Positions 10,671 through 20,697 of a stretch of DNA of 64,000 nt are shown in pieces. Source of the stretch: Ryuthela nishihirai. Taxonomy: Eukaryota; Arthropoda; Arachnida; Araneae; Heptathelidae. Numbering within the stretch: position 1 is the stretch's first letter; each line of letters starts with the position of its first letter. Made by a program: the position numbers and the translations under genes. The notes below the pieces were generated by a model. The model had not been told where the DNA came from and did not search any database. It was given only the letters and a program-made list of their open reading frames with translations. Where the stretch lies: positions 22,531,801 to 22,595,800 of the forward strand of contig JAWZYU010000019.1 in NCBI GenBank assembly GCA_038380435.1. The letters are read 5' to 3'.

Positions 10671-11980
10671 CTCTAGTATGTAACCCTCCACCCATAAGAC
10701 TTTTTTAGGCACATTACTGATGATCTGAAATGTAAAATAAAACAGACTACTTTTGATTTAATCATTTGCTGAATTGAATCACTTACTCAATTACTTAATA
10801 ATGTATCCTATAAAACTTATAATGATACAAAATTTTATTCTTTTCACCCTCCCAAGTTTAAGCTGTGTGGTCCCAGTCATCTCTCTCTATCCACTTATTT
10901 TTATCTTTGCCATCTTGGTCTTGAAGTCCTCTTTTCAGCATTCTTTCTTTCATACCATTTTTCCATCTCTTTCACCGTCTTCTTCCAGCGGGTTCTCATT
11001 TCCATATTAAATTGAGCCATCTTCCTTTATCTATCATATTCATAAGTCTTTCTCATTTTGATAATACATTTTACACCTCCAATATTTTTATGTAATCTCT
11101 GATTACTTTAGTTTCTTTATTTCTCATTTTATCTAGTCTTTGCTTCCTCGGATATCTTTTGCAATATCCACTTCGTTTACTTTTATCTCAGATGCAAACC
11201 TTTCTCACAAAATCATTTTTGATTCTTATGTTAGAGTACTCTCTACAATTGTATTAAAATCTATTCTTTAAAAATCAATTCAGCACTCTTACTGCTTTCT
11301 ATTTTTGGTCTTCTATTTTAATAATCTTTCTTATAATTTTTTTCATCATACATTCGACTATTAATAACAGCTTTCTCTTTGCTGGGTGTTAGAAAACTGA
11401 CATCAGAATCCAAAAAATGGAAACATTTTTCTTTGAAAAATATCTAATTATGACATCTATTTTATGTAAAAAGATGTAATCCAAATAATTGCAATCTTAT
11501 GCCAGTTTTTAAGTAGAAAATCAAATTTAAAAAGCTTTTAAAAGTTATTATTAAAAAATAATAATGAAAAAACTTTTCAAAAATCGACAAACATGCATGC
11601 GTTTTAAAAACTGTTTTTGGAAAGGAGTTAAGAGCAAAAGTCACAGGAGTCTGATATCTCGTGTTCAATGGGTGTATGTAGCTCATGACCATATGGGTTT
11701 CGAGGTGAAGGGATGCTCAGCCTAATGAGAGGCAATTTACGGAGTGGAGGGGAGCTCTGCTGCGCTTAACTCCGTTCTCCCTTCGGGTGAAGGAACGGGG
11801 AACGACAAACTAGGAAGAGTCCATTTCAAAACTTGGCCGGTTTGGTATTCTGAGGTACTTCGTTTTCCAAGGCCTGTGGTAGTTAAAGGGTTAAAGTAGG
11901 GGTTCTCAATGTGGGGTACGCGGTAAAATTTTTTGGGGTACGCCGTGAGAGCTCAAAAGTTGCTAGATATATGTTATATA

Positions 11981-12426
11981 TACAGGGTGTCCCTGAATTC
12001 ATGGCCCAAATGTGAAGGGATGGTAGTACACACCGAACCCACCAATATTCGCCATAGAATATGCGGCCGCAAACGCAGTGAGGAGTCAGAAATGAAGGAC
12101 AGACACAGAGGTTTCCAGTGTGACATTTATTGGAGATCATTACAACAAATGCTCAAATGTCCGCCCACCAACGTTGATACAGGCGGCACAATGGCGGAGT
12201 AGTGATCGGCGTACCTGCTTGTAAACACCGGGCTTGCCGCGCACATCGGCGGCTGAGAATGCTGGGGTTTGGCCGATCCAGCGCTTTTAAGCCATGCCGC
12301 CTTGTCTGCGCCCACTACCAGCACTGGGCTGCATTTGCGGCCGCATATTCCATGACAAATATTGGTGAGTTCGGTGTGTACTACCATCACCTCTCGTTTG
12401 GGCCATGAATTCAGGGACACCCTGTA
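11981..12426 (-). mobile_element. Tc1/mariner-like deletion derivative with ~90-bp terminal repeats
   Basis: The ends TACAGGGTGTCCCTGAATTC and its complement at 12,407-12,426 begin inverted repeats of about 90 bp that reach a shared GCGGCCGCA block. TA lies at both edges. On the minus strand the short interior resembles the C-terminal end of a mariner-type transposase (Cys-Ile...Gly-Gly-His near 12,170), followed by AATAAA. The catalytic core is deleted, so it depends on an enzyme supplied elsewhere. Confidence 0.8.
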
Positions 12427-12490
12427 TATATGTTTTACGTTATTCCCATTGTTATACTATAACTATAGTTTTATCTTTCTATGCAAGAGG

Positions 12491-12707
12491 TACAGTCGGT
12501 CAAAAAAGTATCCGAACATTGTGGTTGATTACAGAATTCAGAAAAAATATCTGGCAACGACTTTTTAGAAATTAGTGATCTGGCAACCTTCGTATCACGT
12601 GACACGAAGGTTGCCAGATCAATAATTTCTAAAAAAATCGTTGCCAGATATTTTTTCTGAATTCTGTAATCAACCACAGTGTTCGGATACTTTTTTGACC
12701 GACTGTA
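12491..12707. mobile_element. Palindromic Tc1/mariner-type MITE, copy 2
   Basis: This 217-bp near-perfect palindrome including TA ends starts TACAGTCGGTCAAAAAAGTA and is centred at about 12,600. It is closely related to 3,231-3,449. It lies 64 bp from the MITE at 11,981. No coding capacity. Confidence 0.85.
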
Positions 12708-12766
12708 CGCCAGTTATATACACATTTACAGGGGGTAAGTGAAGCATACAAGGTTGAGAACCACTG

Positions 12767-13392
12767 GTCAATTATTATGGTTTTTGTGTGCCACATAGTA
12801 TCATCTTTCCACGTTATTACGTAAGGCGAACTATTTCTAATCTTGCTTTATTTTCCGCTAATTCCATTTGAACGGTAGTTTGCAATGGCTGTCTAGAGCG
12901 TTATTAAAAACAACGTATTATAGAACTTCCTTTTTGCTCTTGGACGTTAATTCTGGTAATTAAATTTTGCAAAAAGCTTCATTGGATTGCCGACTTTGGT
13001 TTTCTAATAATTCGCAACACTTCGGACAAAGAATCCTACTCCTAGATTTTCTAGGACTTCCAGTACAAGGACATGCCCTATCATTAACTATATACTGTTC
13101 AAAATATACAAAGCATACTTTCAAGTGTATACAAAGCATACTGACTATGCTCATCAAACTTTAGAGTTTGTTTGACCACTGCATCAATCACAACTAAAAC
13201 AATGCTTGGCAGTGTAAAGGAATTGGAGGCAAGGTTACCTAATTCCGTGTTATTTTGCTTTACCTACGTTGTTTATTGTTAAAATTAAATACAATTATTC
13301 GAGATGAAAGACTACACCATGAACTAAATATCCGTGAAAGGTTTTTGACTAAGCAAATGATACATCCTGACTTAAAATCTTTTTAATGCATA
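12767..13392. other. Unique-looking left flank of the giant palindrome
   Basis: No recognised repeat or gene. On the minus strand the last ~20 bp would continue, across the palindrome's insertion site, with the sequence from 27,986. That continuous reading contains an open stretch of about 30 codons ending at TAA near 13,384, which could be coincidental. Confidence 0.4.
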
Positions 13393-13398
13393 TTCCGC
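13393..13398. repeat. Target-site duplication, left copy (TTCCGC)
   Basis: TTCCGC directly precedes the AG terminus of the giant palindrome. The identical hexamer directly follows its CT terminus at 27,980-27,985. Six bases is the duplication length known for Maverick/Polinton elements. Confidence 0.8.
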
Positions 13399-13739
13399 AG
13401 TAGTTTCATCACACCCGACGGTATCCCCTTTGCACAGTGCTTTCCCCCCCTATGTCGCAATCGTCCACGTTGTCTTCTTGACTTGGACCCCCTATGTCGC
13501 AATCGACCGGAAATTGACCTGTGCTGGGCCACGTTGCCTTCTGAACTTTGACCCTTATATTGCAATCAACAGGAAATTGACCCTGGCGTTGCAACTGTCG
13601 TGGTATTAATAATTCATAATTAATAATACATAATTAAAAATTCCTCCCCTTTTAACCCCTGGCGCTATCTAGTGCCTATGAGGAACACTATTTTCCCAAA
13701 AAAAATCCTTATTTTAACTCTAATTTTAAGCCCTCCTTC

Positions 13740-14650
13740 TCGAGCAGTCTCGATTTTTCTTTATTTCAGACCCCCCCCCCCCAATGGTTGACTTATATTT
13801 TAAACCCTCCACTTGCAGACCACCTGGTTGACCTATATTTTAAGCCCTACCTATATTTTAAGGCCCCCTCGGATTACAGGTCTCAGAATAATTCCACAGA
13901 AAAGGATGACACAAGTCTCAACTCTCACTCACCTTTATTAAAATCATCCAGCGCTCGTAATAAATCGGTTTACTCTACATGGGTTTAATCGGAAAAAAAA
14001 TCATTCCACCGCTAGCGTACCTCCACGTTAATTTCGGGAAAAAGCCTCATCAGATCCAAGGTTCACGTATTTTACTAGAAGAATGACACAGTAACTGTTC
14101 CACAGAAAAATTAATAAAATTTGGTTTAAATTATTCGTAGGACTTGTATATAAGATCTACCTTGCAATAGACGTTCAACAGGCTAAAAGTTTTCCAAGTC
14201 CGTTATCAGATCGAATAGTTTCGATTTTTCTTTATTTCAGACTCGCCTTTTATTTTAAAACCTCGATTTTGTAAACCCCCTGGTTGAGCTATATTTTAAG
14301 CCCTCCTTCTCGAATAGTCCCGATTTTTCTTTATTTCAGACTCACCTTTTATTTTAAAACCTCGATTTTGCAAACCCCCATGGTTGAGCTATATTTTAAG
14401 CCCTACCTATATTTTAAGTCATGGATTTTGCAAACCACATGGTTGACCTATATTTCAGACTCACCTTTTATTTTAAAACCTCGATTTTGCAAACTCCCTG
14501 GTTGACACACCTATATTTTAAGCTCTCCTTCTCGAATAGTCTCGATTTTTCTTTATTTCAGACTCACCTATATTTTAAACCCTGGATTTTGCAGACCCTC
14601 CTGGTTGACCTATATTTTAAGCCCTACCTATATTTTAAGGCCCCCTCGGA
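13740..14650 (+). repeat. Minisatellite-like array in left arm
   Basis: Irregular units of about 60-115 bp combine CCTATATTTTAAGCCC, CTTCTCGAATAGTC, TTTCTTTATTTCAGACTCAC and CGATTTTGCAAAC. Order and length vary, as in a decaying tandem array. The mirror copy lies at about 26,730-27,640. The phrase CGATTTTGCAAACTCCC resembles the separate array at 49,430-51,790. Confidence 0.8.
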
Positions 14651-17600
14651 TTACAGGTCTCAGAATAATTCCACAGAAAAGGATGACACAAGTCTCAATT
14701 GTAAAAATCAACTCGCAAAGTTGTATTCTTATTAATTAAAACCCTTTCTATTAAAAGTTACCTCTATTAAAAATCTTTCGGTGTTCATTTTGCCAGGACT
14801 GCTAAACAATTCCCTTTTATTAAAACTCTGGTATTTATTTTTTCCAAACCCGTTAATCGATCCCCTAGTAAATAAAAACTCTCACTCACCTTTATTAAAA
14901 TCATCCAGCGCTCGTAATAAATCAGTTTAATCGGGGAAAAAAAAAAAAATCATTCCATCGCCAGCGTACCTCCACGTTAATTTCGGGAAAAAGCCTCATC
15001 GGATCCAAGGTCCACGTATTTTACTAGAAGAATGACACAGTAACTGTTTCACAGAAAAATTAATAAAATTTGGTTTAAATTATTCGTAGGACTTGTATAT
15101 AAGATCTACTTTGCAATAGACGTTCAACAGGCTAAAAGTTTTCCAAGTCCGTTATCAGTGTATCGGAAATCGTACGTTTCCTGTAGACATCCTTCAGATC
15201 GTTTATCCGTGGGTAGCAACAACACTTTCGCCACATCACACGATATGGTGCAATCCTTTATCAGCTGGAAGATCAAAAGGTCAAATGTCCAGCGCTTCAC
15301 TGTGTCTGCATTTGACACTGATAAGGTTTAAAAATAGATGTTTCCTAGAATCCACATTGCCTTCTCAGATTGGACTTTGACCCCTATATCGCAACCGACC
15401 ATATTTTAAGTCCTCTTCATAGACCCCATGGTTGACCTATATTTTAAGTCCCCTTCTCGAATTTTCTTGTTTTTCCCCTGTTTAACCCATATTTTAAGCC
15501 CTCCCCTCTTCATAGACCCACCTATTGATCCACCTATATTTTAAGCCCTCCCCTCTTTAAACCAAATCAGTTTTTGCGCATTTAATCGGTGTCATCCAAC
15601 GTCCATACTATATTTAGTACGTCTCCTGTATTTAAAAAGAAAAAAAAATATTGGCTTTCGTCGCCGTATTTGAACGCGCTACCTCAGTGCCGATAGCTGA
15701 AGCGTCATCGCCAGGGCGCGGATTTTTGCGGAGATAAATCTCAACTCTGGCCCTGCTATCCGCTCGACAATATTTGCTACTGATAAAACGATTTCCTTCG
15801 TTAAAAATAAAAACTAATTAAATAACGGGGTATCACTGGGAAAATACTGGGAAGAACCCAAACTGATTTCGTGCTAAAACATCTCCAGATTTCAGCTTAC
15901 TTGAAAAACTATTGTTAGAAATGAACCAGTGACTTGAATCACTCAACTTTCATAAGAATACACAATTATGGTACAGTGTCGGGAAGAAATATGTTTCAAC
16001 GAAATTCATTTGCATGTATTACGATCAGAAAAATAATTTAGTGGACAAAGTTTAAAATAGTTATTAAATGGTACCTTACAGTGCAAGTGCGCTTCAGGCG
16101 AAAAGCCTCCCCTTCGAACACTGCACCCCGTTTTTCCGAAGTAACTGTGTCACAAGTCTTCCTACATCATCCCTAAACAGAGAATCGGATTCAATGTGCA
16201 AGAAGATCAAGACCTCATTTGAAGGAGCACATAGTGGATACTGTACTCCATAGTGAAATGAACATTAGCCTCTTGCGGGACCTAGTTATATCCCTACTCC
16301 AAGAGAATTACTAATGAAAACGTGCTATTGTTAATGTATGTAATTCCGACAAAAAATGTTTTAGCCACTTTGTATCCTGCAATAGGAAACACTGAACACC
16401 TTAACAAATATATACAAGTAGAAGAAAACACATCAGGTCTAATTTTCCCTTTAACAATCTGGATACGAGAAAGAGATGTTCCCACTCTACATCACACCAT
16501 TCAGATTTAAAGCGCACGCAAATCTCCTACTGTTGTCAGACGATGAAAAGCAGCATTATTGTTCCATTAAGAATTTGTTTCTATGAAATTCAAAGGGAGA
16601 ATGCTGTTTTCCATATTATAGAGAATGCAATTAATACATTCCTTGCAGATGGATGTCCTTTAGGTTATGAAGTAATCTTATTAGAACGCTTAAAATTGAG
16701 ATGACACACATTAGCTCCTCCGAGAAGCGCTAGGAGGTAGAAGAATATACCCGTGTAATGAAAATATTCATTCGACATAAAAAAAAAAAACAAACCTACG
16801 CCAATATCGCGTACACTGACGTGCTCCTCTTAGCTGATGTGTTTGGTGGCAGATACTGACCCCTGCTATGTTTACGCAGCTCCTGCCTTCATACCTGAAG
16901 ATGACAAATACTAGAGTTGATAACCTACAATGTACCTTTATGGAAGGCATACGAGGAGGAATTTCGGTGATATGCAGACAACGAGCATTTAGAATGAAAA
17001 ACTGATTGCAAGTTTGCTTTACTGTCATACAAACCTGAAAAGAGATGAAATGGGTAGTACTTTACCCATGATACACCCTGTGACTAGGTCGTTAAATCAA
17101 ATTACATGCATAAACGAAAATTAGAAAAACAACGAAATGGTTGGTAAATTCAATGAGAATCACTAAAATGTAAAGAGTGTTGGAATATCTGTAAATGCAC
17201 ACACATTTCAGTGGATAGGTGAATATTTTCACAATTCTTTGGAAGTGGAAGGCACAATAACTGTAAAACATACTGTGACGAGAGAGAAAGTATAAAAATG
17301 TAGTGGGATGGTTGTAAAAAATCGCTTCAATACAGAAAATTACAACGCAAATACTGTAAGATAGAAAAAAACGACTATTCGACGGTTATTCCAAGCCGCT
17401 ATCTCACGCTCTTTTCAGATTTCCTGGTTCTATAGTTCCCTGGTACGTAGCGCATAAGTGTGGGTGTAGTTGGCTATTTTTCGTTGCAAACACAAGTTGT
17501 TTTCACTATTAGTTATTTTTCCTGCATGAGAATACACATTTCTATACTACATTGCGTACACACGGATGGACGAATATCACAAAATACTTTGCATATAGAA

Positions 17601-17779
17601 AACATCAGTAAAGAACCACAGAAGTTTGGAAATTTAAAATCTGAAAACTCAATGTTTATAAGAAAACAACAATATTTTCAGTACTTCCATGAAAAGTTGA
17701 GTCCCAGAATCGATCCGCTAGACCTAACTTTGCATTCTCTGACTTCAACCACCGATAAAACGTAATGTAAGGTCTCTCG

Positions 17780-19480
17780 TCGGTTATCCCAAGCCGCTAT
17801 CTCTTTTCAGAGTTTCTGGTCCCCTCGGTACGTTTGAATAAGTGCATAAGTGTGGGTGAAGATGGCTATTTTTCGCTGCAAACACAAGTTTTTTGACAAA
17901 GATAGGGTGTTTCACTACAATCTAACATGGGATTTCATGTGTGTTTAGTTATTTTTCCTGCATGAGAATATTTCTAATCCTTCTCATAGACAGCAGGTTA
18001 GTTACTTCGGATCTAACAAAGCCAAGGTTTGAGATCCATAGTAAGACATGAACGTTTGTGTTGTTTTCCTACCAAGATCCCGACATCCTCTCATCACCTT
18101 CTACTGGATCGTATGAAAAAATCCTGTAACTATTACGACAATTAGCTGCGTGAAGGCGTATTTATTTTTAAAGCAAAGACACACTAATTTCGGACTCGCT
18201 AGCTAGAGAATGATATATTAACTTGCTAAAGTTTGATTTTAACGATCAGATAGTGTATACATCACCACTTTTTTATTTCATACTAATATCTTCTAACTTT
18301 CAAAGGAAATATTGTCTCATTATAAGCGATTTCATACAAAGAGATACGCACGCTATGCTTCACATTTAAATCTATAGAGATAAGATCACTACCCATGGAA
18401 CACATCTGTGAAAAAACACGCTGTGATAGGGTTTGAGAAAGATTTTTAGCCCATGGGGGTGCTGCACTGCAGGAAAGCACATTATCTTTGATATCAGAAC
18501 CTATATGAAAGTTATACTGTTTCGGTTTGAGAAAGATTCTTTAGTTCACAGGGCACCGCATGAATAAGCGCATAAGTGTGGTTGAAGATGGCTATTTTTC
18601 GCTGCAAACACAAGTTTTTCGACAAAGATAGGGTGTTTCACTGCAATCTAACACGGGATTTCATGTTTGTTTAGTTATTTTTTTTGCATGAGAATATTTC
18701 TAATCTATCTCATAGACAGCAGGTTAGTTACTTCTGATCTAACAAAGCCAAGGTCTGAGATCCATAATAAGACATGAACGTTTGTGTTGTTTTCCTACCA
18801 AGATCCCGACATCCTCTCACATGAAATATTACTGTACTAGGATCTAGAAAAATCACTATCCATTACATTAAATTTTTTTTTTTATTACATTCATGTATTT
18901 CACCCCATTTTCTTGTCAAGAGCTAAAATTATTTGATGAATGAACGACAAAATATCTTCAAATGCAGTGGACGCATGACAGAATAACTTCAAAATAAGTT
19001 CCAATAGCTGAAAAAACAACTGTAAAAAATTAGATAAATACACACCGGGAAAGAGAGAATTGCTTTCAAAACATTAAAATACCTTAAATGTGTGGCTGAA
19101 TCACCTCCAAATATCTCCAGCACACTGCACTCTATGTTTCACATTTAAATCTATAGAAATAACGATCACTACCCATGGAACAAATCTGTGAAAAAACACG
19201 GTATGATAGGGTTTGAGAAAGATTTTTAGCCTATGGGGTGGTTCACCGCAGGAAAACACATTATATTTGATATCAGAACCTACGTGAAAGTTATACTGTT
19301 TGGGTTTGAGAAAGATTCTTTAGTTCACAGGGCACCGCATGAATAAGCGCATAAGTGTGGGTGAAGATGGCTATTTTTCGCTGCAAACACAAGTTTTTCG
19401 ACAAAGATAGGGTGTTTCACTACAATCTAACACGGGATTTCATATTTGTTTAGTTATTTTTCCCTGTATATTTCTATACT
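17780..19480 (+). repeat. Thrice-repeated ~180-bp module in left arm
   Basis: The module contains GCATAAGTGTGGGTGAAGAT, GGCTATTTTTCGCTGCAAAC, AGATAGGGTGTTTCACTAC and GTTTAGTTATTTTT. It occurs near 17,845, 18,565 and 19,345, with a partial fourth near 17,455. A companion module (GAACACATCTGTGAAAAAAC...GATATCAGAACCTA) occurs near 18,395 and 19,175. Mirror copies occupy 21,900-23,600. Confidence 0.85.
17985..18170 (+). mobile_element. Old SINE-B copy inside the palindrome arm
   Basis: The order GACAGCAGGTTAGTTACT..., GAGATCCATAGTAAGACATG, AACGTTTGTGTTGTTTTCCT and CCCGACATCCTCTCATC parallels the SINE-B head and body. Its 3' part CAATTAGCTGCGTGAAGGCG precedes a TATTTATTTTT tail. A second, 3'-truncated copy is near 18,715-18,825. 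Both have mirror images in the right arm, so they predate formation of the palindrome. Confidence 0.6.
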
Positions 19481-20087
19481 AGTGTGGAATTCTTAGAACA
19501 AGTGGTACTATGTTCGTTTCAAAGTGGTTCTGGCAAGCACACGTTTTTTGATAATGTCATGCACCCTGTTTGGAAAGAACACTGTCTATGGAGCATTACT
19601 CCTGTAAATTCCATAAGCATAATGATTTCAGCTGTATGTGAACCAAACATTCACTTGAGAAGAATATTTAAAAAACATCAGTGTGAACTCATGGATACAT
19701 AAAACGTGTCTCTTTCTTGTGTCTCTTCATATCTATATACTATTCTCACGAACACAAAAGATAGAACTTTCGAAGGAAGATGATCAGTGCAACAGTTAAG
19801 AAACTGATTTTCTGTGTTTTGGGGCTTTTCACCAATGCCATCTAGGGGGAAATATGTTGACTGTCTGATTCGAGTAAAAACAAGATTATTACTTTTAAGC
19901 AGTCGGTTTATGAATATGTAGGAGAATGTTTTTCTGATCTTATGCAAAATATATTCTTGTGTGGTGTTGTATGGTATTATTCAACGGATGTCTTTCTAAG
20001 TGTATGCATATATCCGTGCAATAGACTAAGTTTTTTCTCACACACTTGTTTCGTCTCTGTAATTGTATGTTTGTGCGTGCGTATGCT

Positions 20088-20205
20088 TTCATGTTTGTGT
20101 GTGTGTGTATGTTTCTGTGTGCGGATGAGTGTGTGCGTGCGTATGTTTTCATGTGTGTGTATACGTCTTCATGTCTCTGTGTGTGTGTGTGTGTGTGTGT
20201 GTTTC
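20088..20205 (+). repeat. (GT)n microsatellite, left arm
   Basis: Interrupted (GT)n with longest pure run of about 12 units at 20,178-20,201. The matching (CA)n run in the right arm has about 10 units. This length difference shows that the arms are not exact copies. The 119-codon frame over it is an artefact of the repeat. Confidence 0.9.
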
Positions 20206-20680
20206 ATCTTTATGTGTATATGTTATCGTATGTGTGTTTTGTTCACATGCAAGAATAAACATATTGTCTTACGAACACTTGCTTGCTACAGAAGAAGCTA
20301 ACAATTTAAAACGAGACTAGTGGTTACGCAAAATATTTCATCACAGATCTTAACTTCAATACTCATATTTCAGGAGATGTAGGGATTTTTCTTCAGCACG
20401 TTCGAATATTTTTTGAACACGACTGTCTTACGTTACGTCTTACGTTACGTTTTCTGTCAGATGTCTCGTAACGAACAAAGCGTGTGTGTGTGTTTTGCTA
20501 ATACAGAAGAGGACATTCAACCGAGAATATTTCAAACTTAGAATAACACAACATCCTGATGCGTTAAGAACGAAGTGGAGGGATACTAACAGCTGAAACA
20601 CGACCTGAAGCGATCGAAATCCTGTTGTTTCGCGCAAGGGGACGAAGGGTGATAAATCGTAATACTACTGAAAAAATCCA

Positions 20681-20697
20681 GTTGTTTCAAAAAAGAG
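20681..20697. other. 17-bp centre of the giant palindrome
   Basis: GTTGTTTCAAAAAAGAG separates ...GAAAAAATCCA on the left from TGGATTTTTTTC... on the right. The arms begin pairing immediately on each side; the right arm has one extra T in the adjacent run. Such a short spacer would allow cruciform or hairpin formation. Confidence 0.9.

Larger units (their letters stand above)
9263..11895 (+). repeat. Duplicon copy 1 (2.6 kb), pair of 57,011-59,679
   Basis: From CCTCTTAATGCTGCT to TAGTTAAAGGGTTAA, this sequence is repeated in the same orientation at 57,011-59,679 with scattered substitutions and small indels. The nested SINE-B, SINE-A fragment and family C repeat are shared at the same relative positions, so the whole block was duplicated after they inserted. 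The right edge is AAAGGG followed by TTAA in both copies, and the left edge also contains TTAA, but the ends are not inverted repeats. An internal module (ACCCTCCCAAGTT...ATCTTGGTCTTG) occurs twice, near 9,739 and 10,847. No protein is recognised. Confidence 0.85.
11897..12766. mobile_element. hAT-like non-autonomous element hosting two Tc1/mariner MITEs
   Basis: The left end TAGGGGTTCTCAA and the right end TTGAGAACCACTG are imperfect inverted repeats of the CAGTGGTTCTCAA type common in hAT elements. The interior has GGGGTACGCGGT / GGGGTACGCCGT motifs and no gene. Two MITEs (11,981 and 12,491) are inserted in it. I could not find an 8-bp target duplication, so the outer boundaries are uncertain. 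Confidence 0.5.
13399..20680 (+). repeat. Left arm of giant palindrome
   Basis: From the outer end inward it holds: a short block with three ATTGCGACATAGGG-type motifs (read on minus, 13,440-13,570), a minisatellite of CCTATATTTTAAGCCC units (13,740-14,650 and 15,390-15,560), a short SINE-A remnant (15,715-15,770), unrecognised sequence with short frames (16,000-17,400), a thrice-repeated module (17,780-19,480) and a (GT)n-rich tract near the centre. A ~360-bp block (13,840-14,240) is repeated at 14,620-14,700 and 14,875-15,160. Confidence 0.9.

Noticed and set aside
13740..14650. CRISPR-like array
   Set aside because: Repeat units vary in length and order, spacers are not unique, and the surrounding elements are eukaryotic.
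19942..20301. 119-codon Cys/Val-rich frame in the palindrome
   Set aside because: It is a translation of an interrupted (GT)n microsatellite; the mirror copy differs in length because of repeat number.
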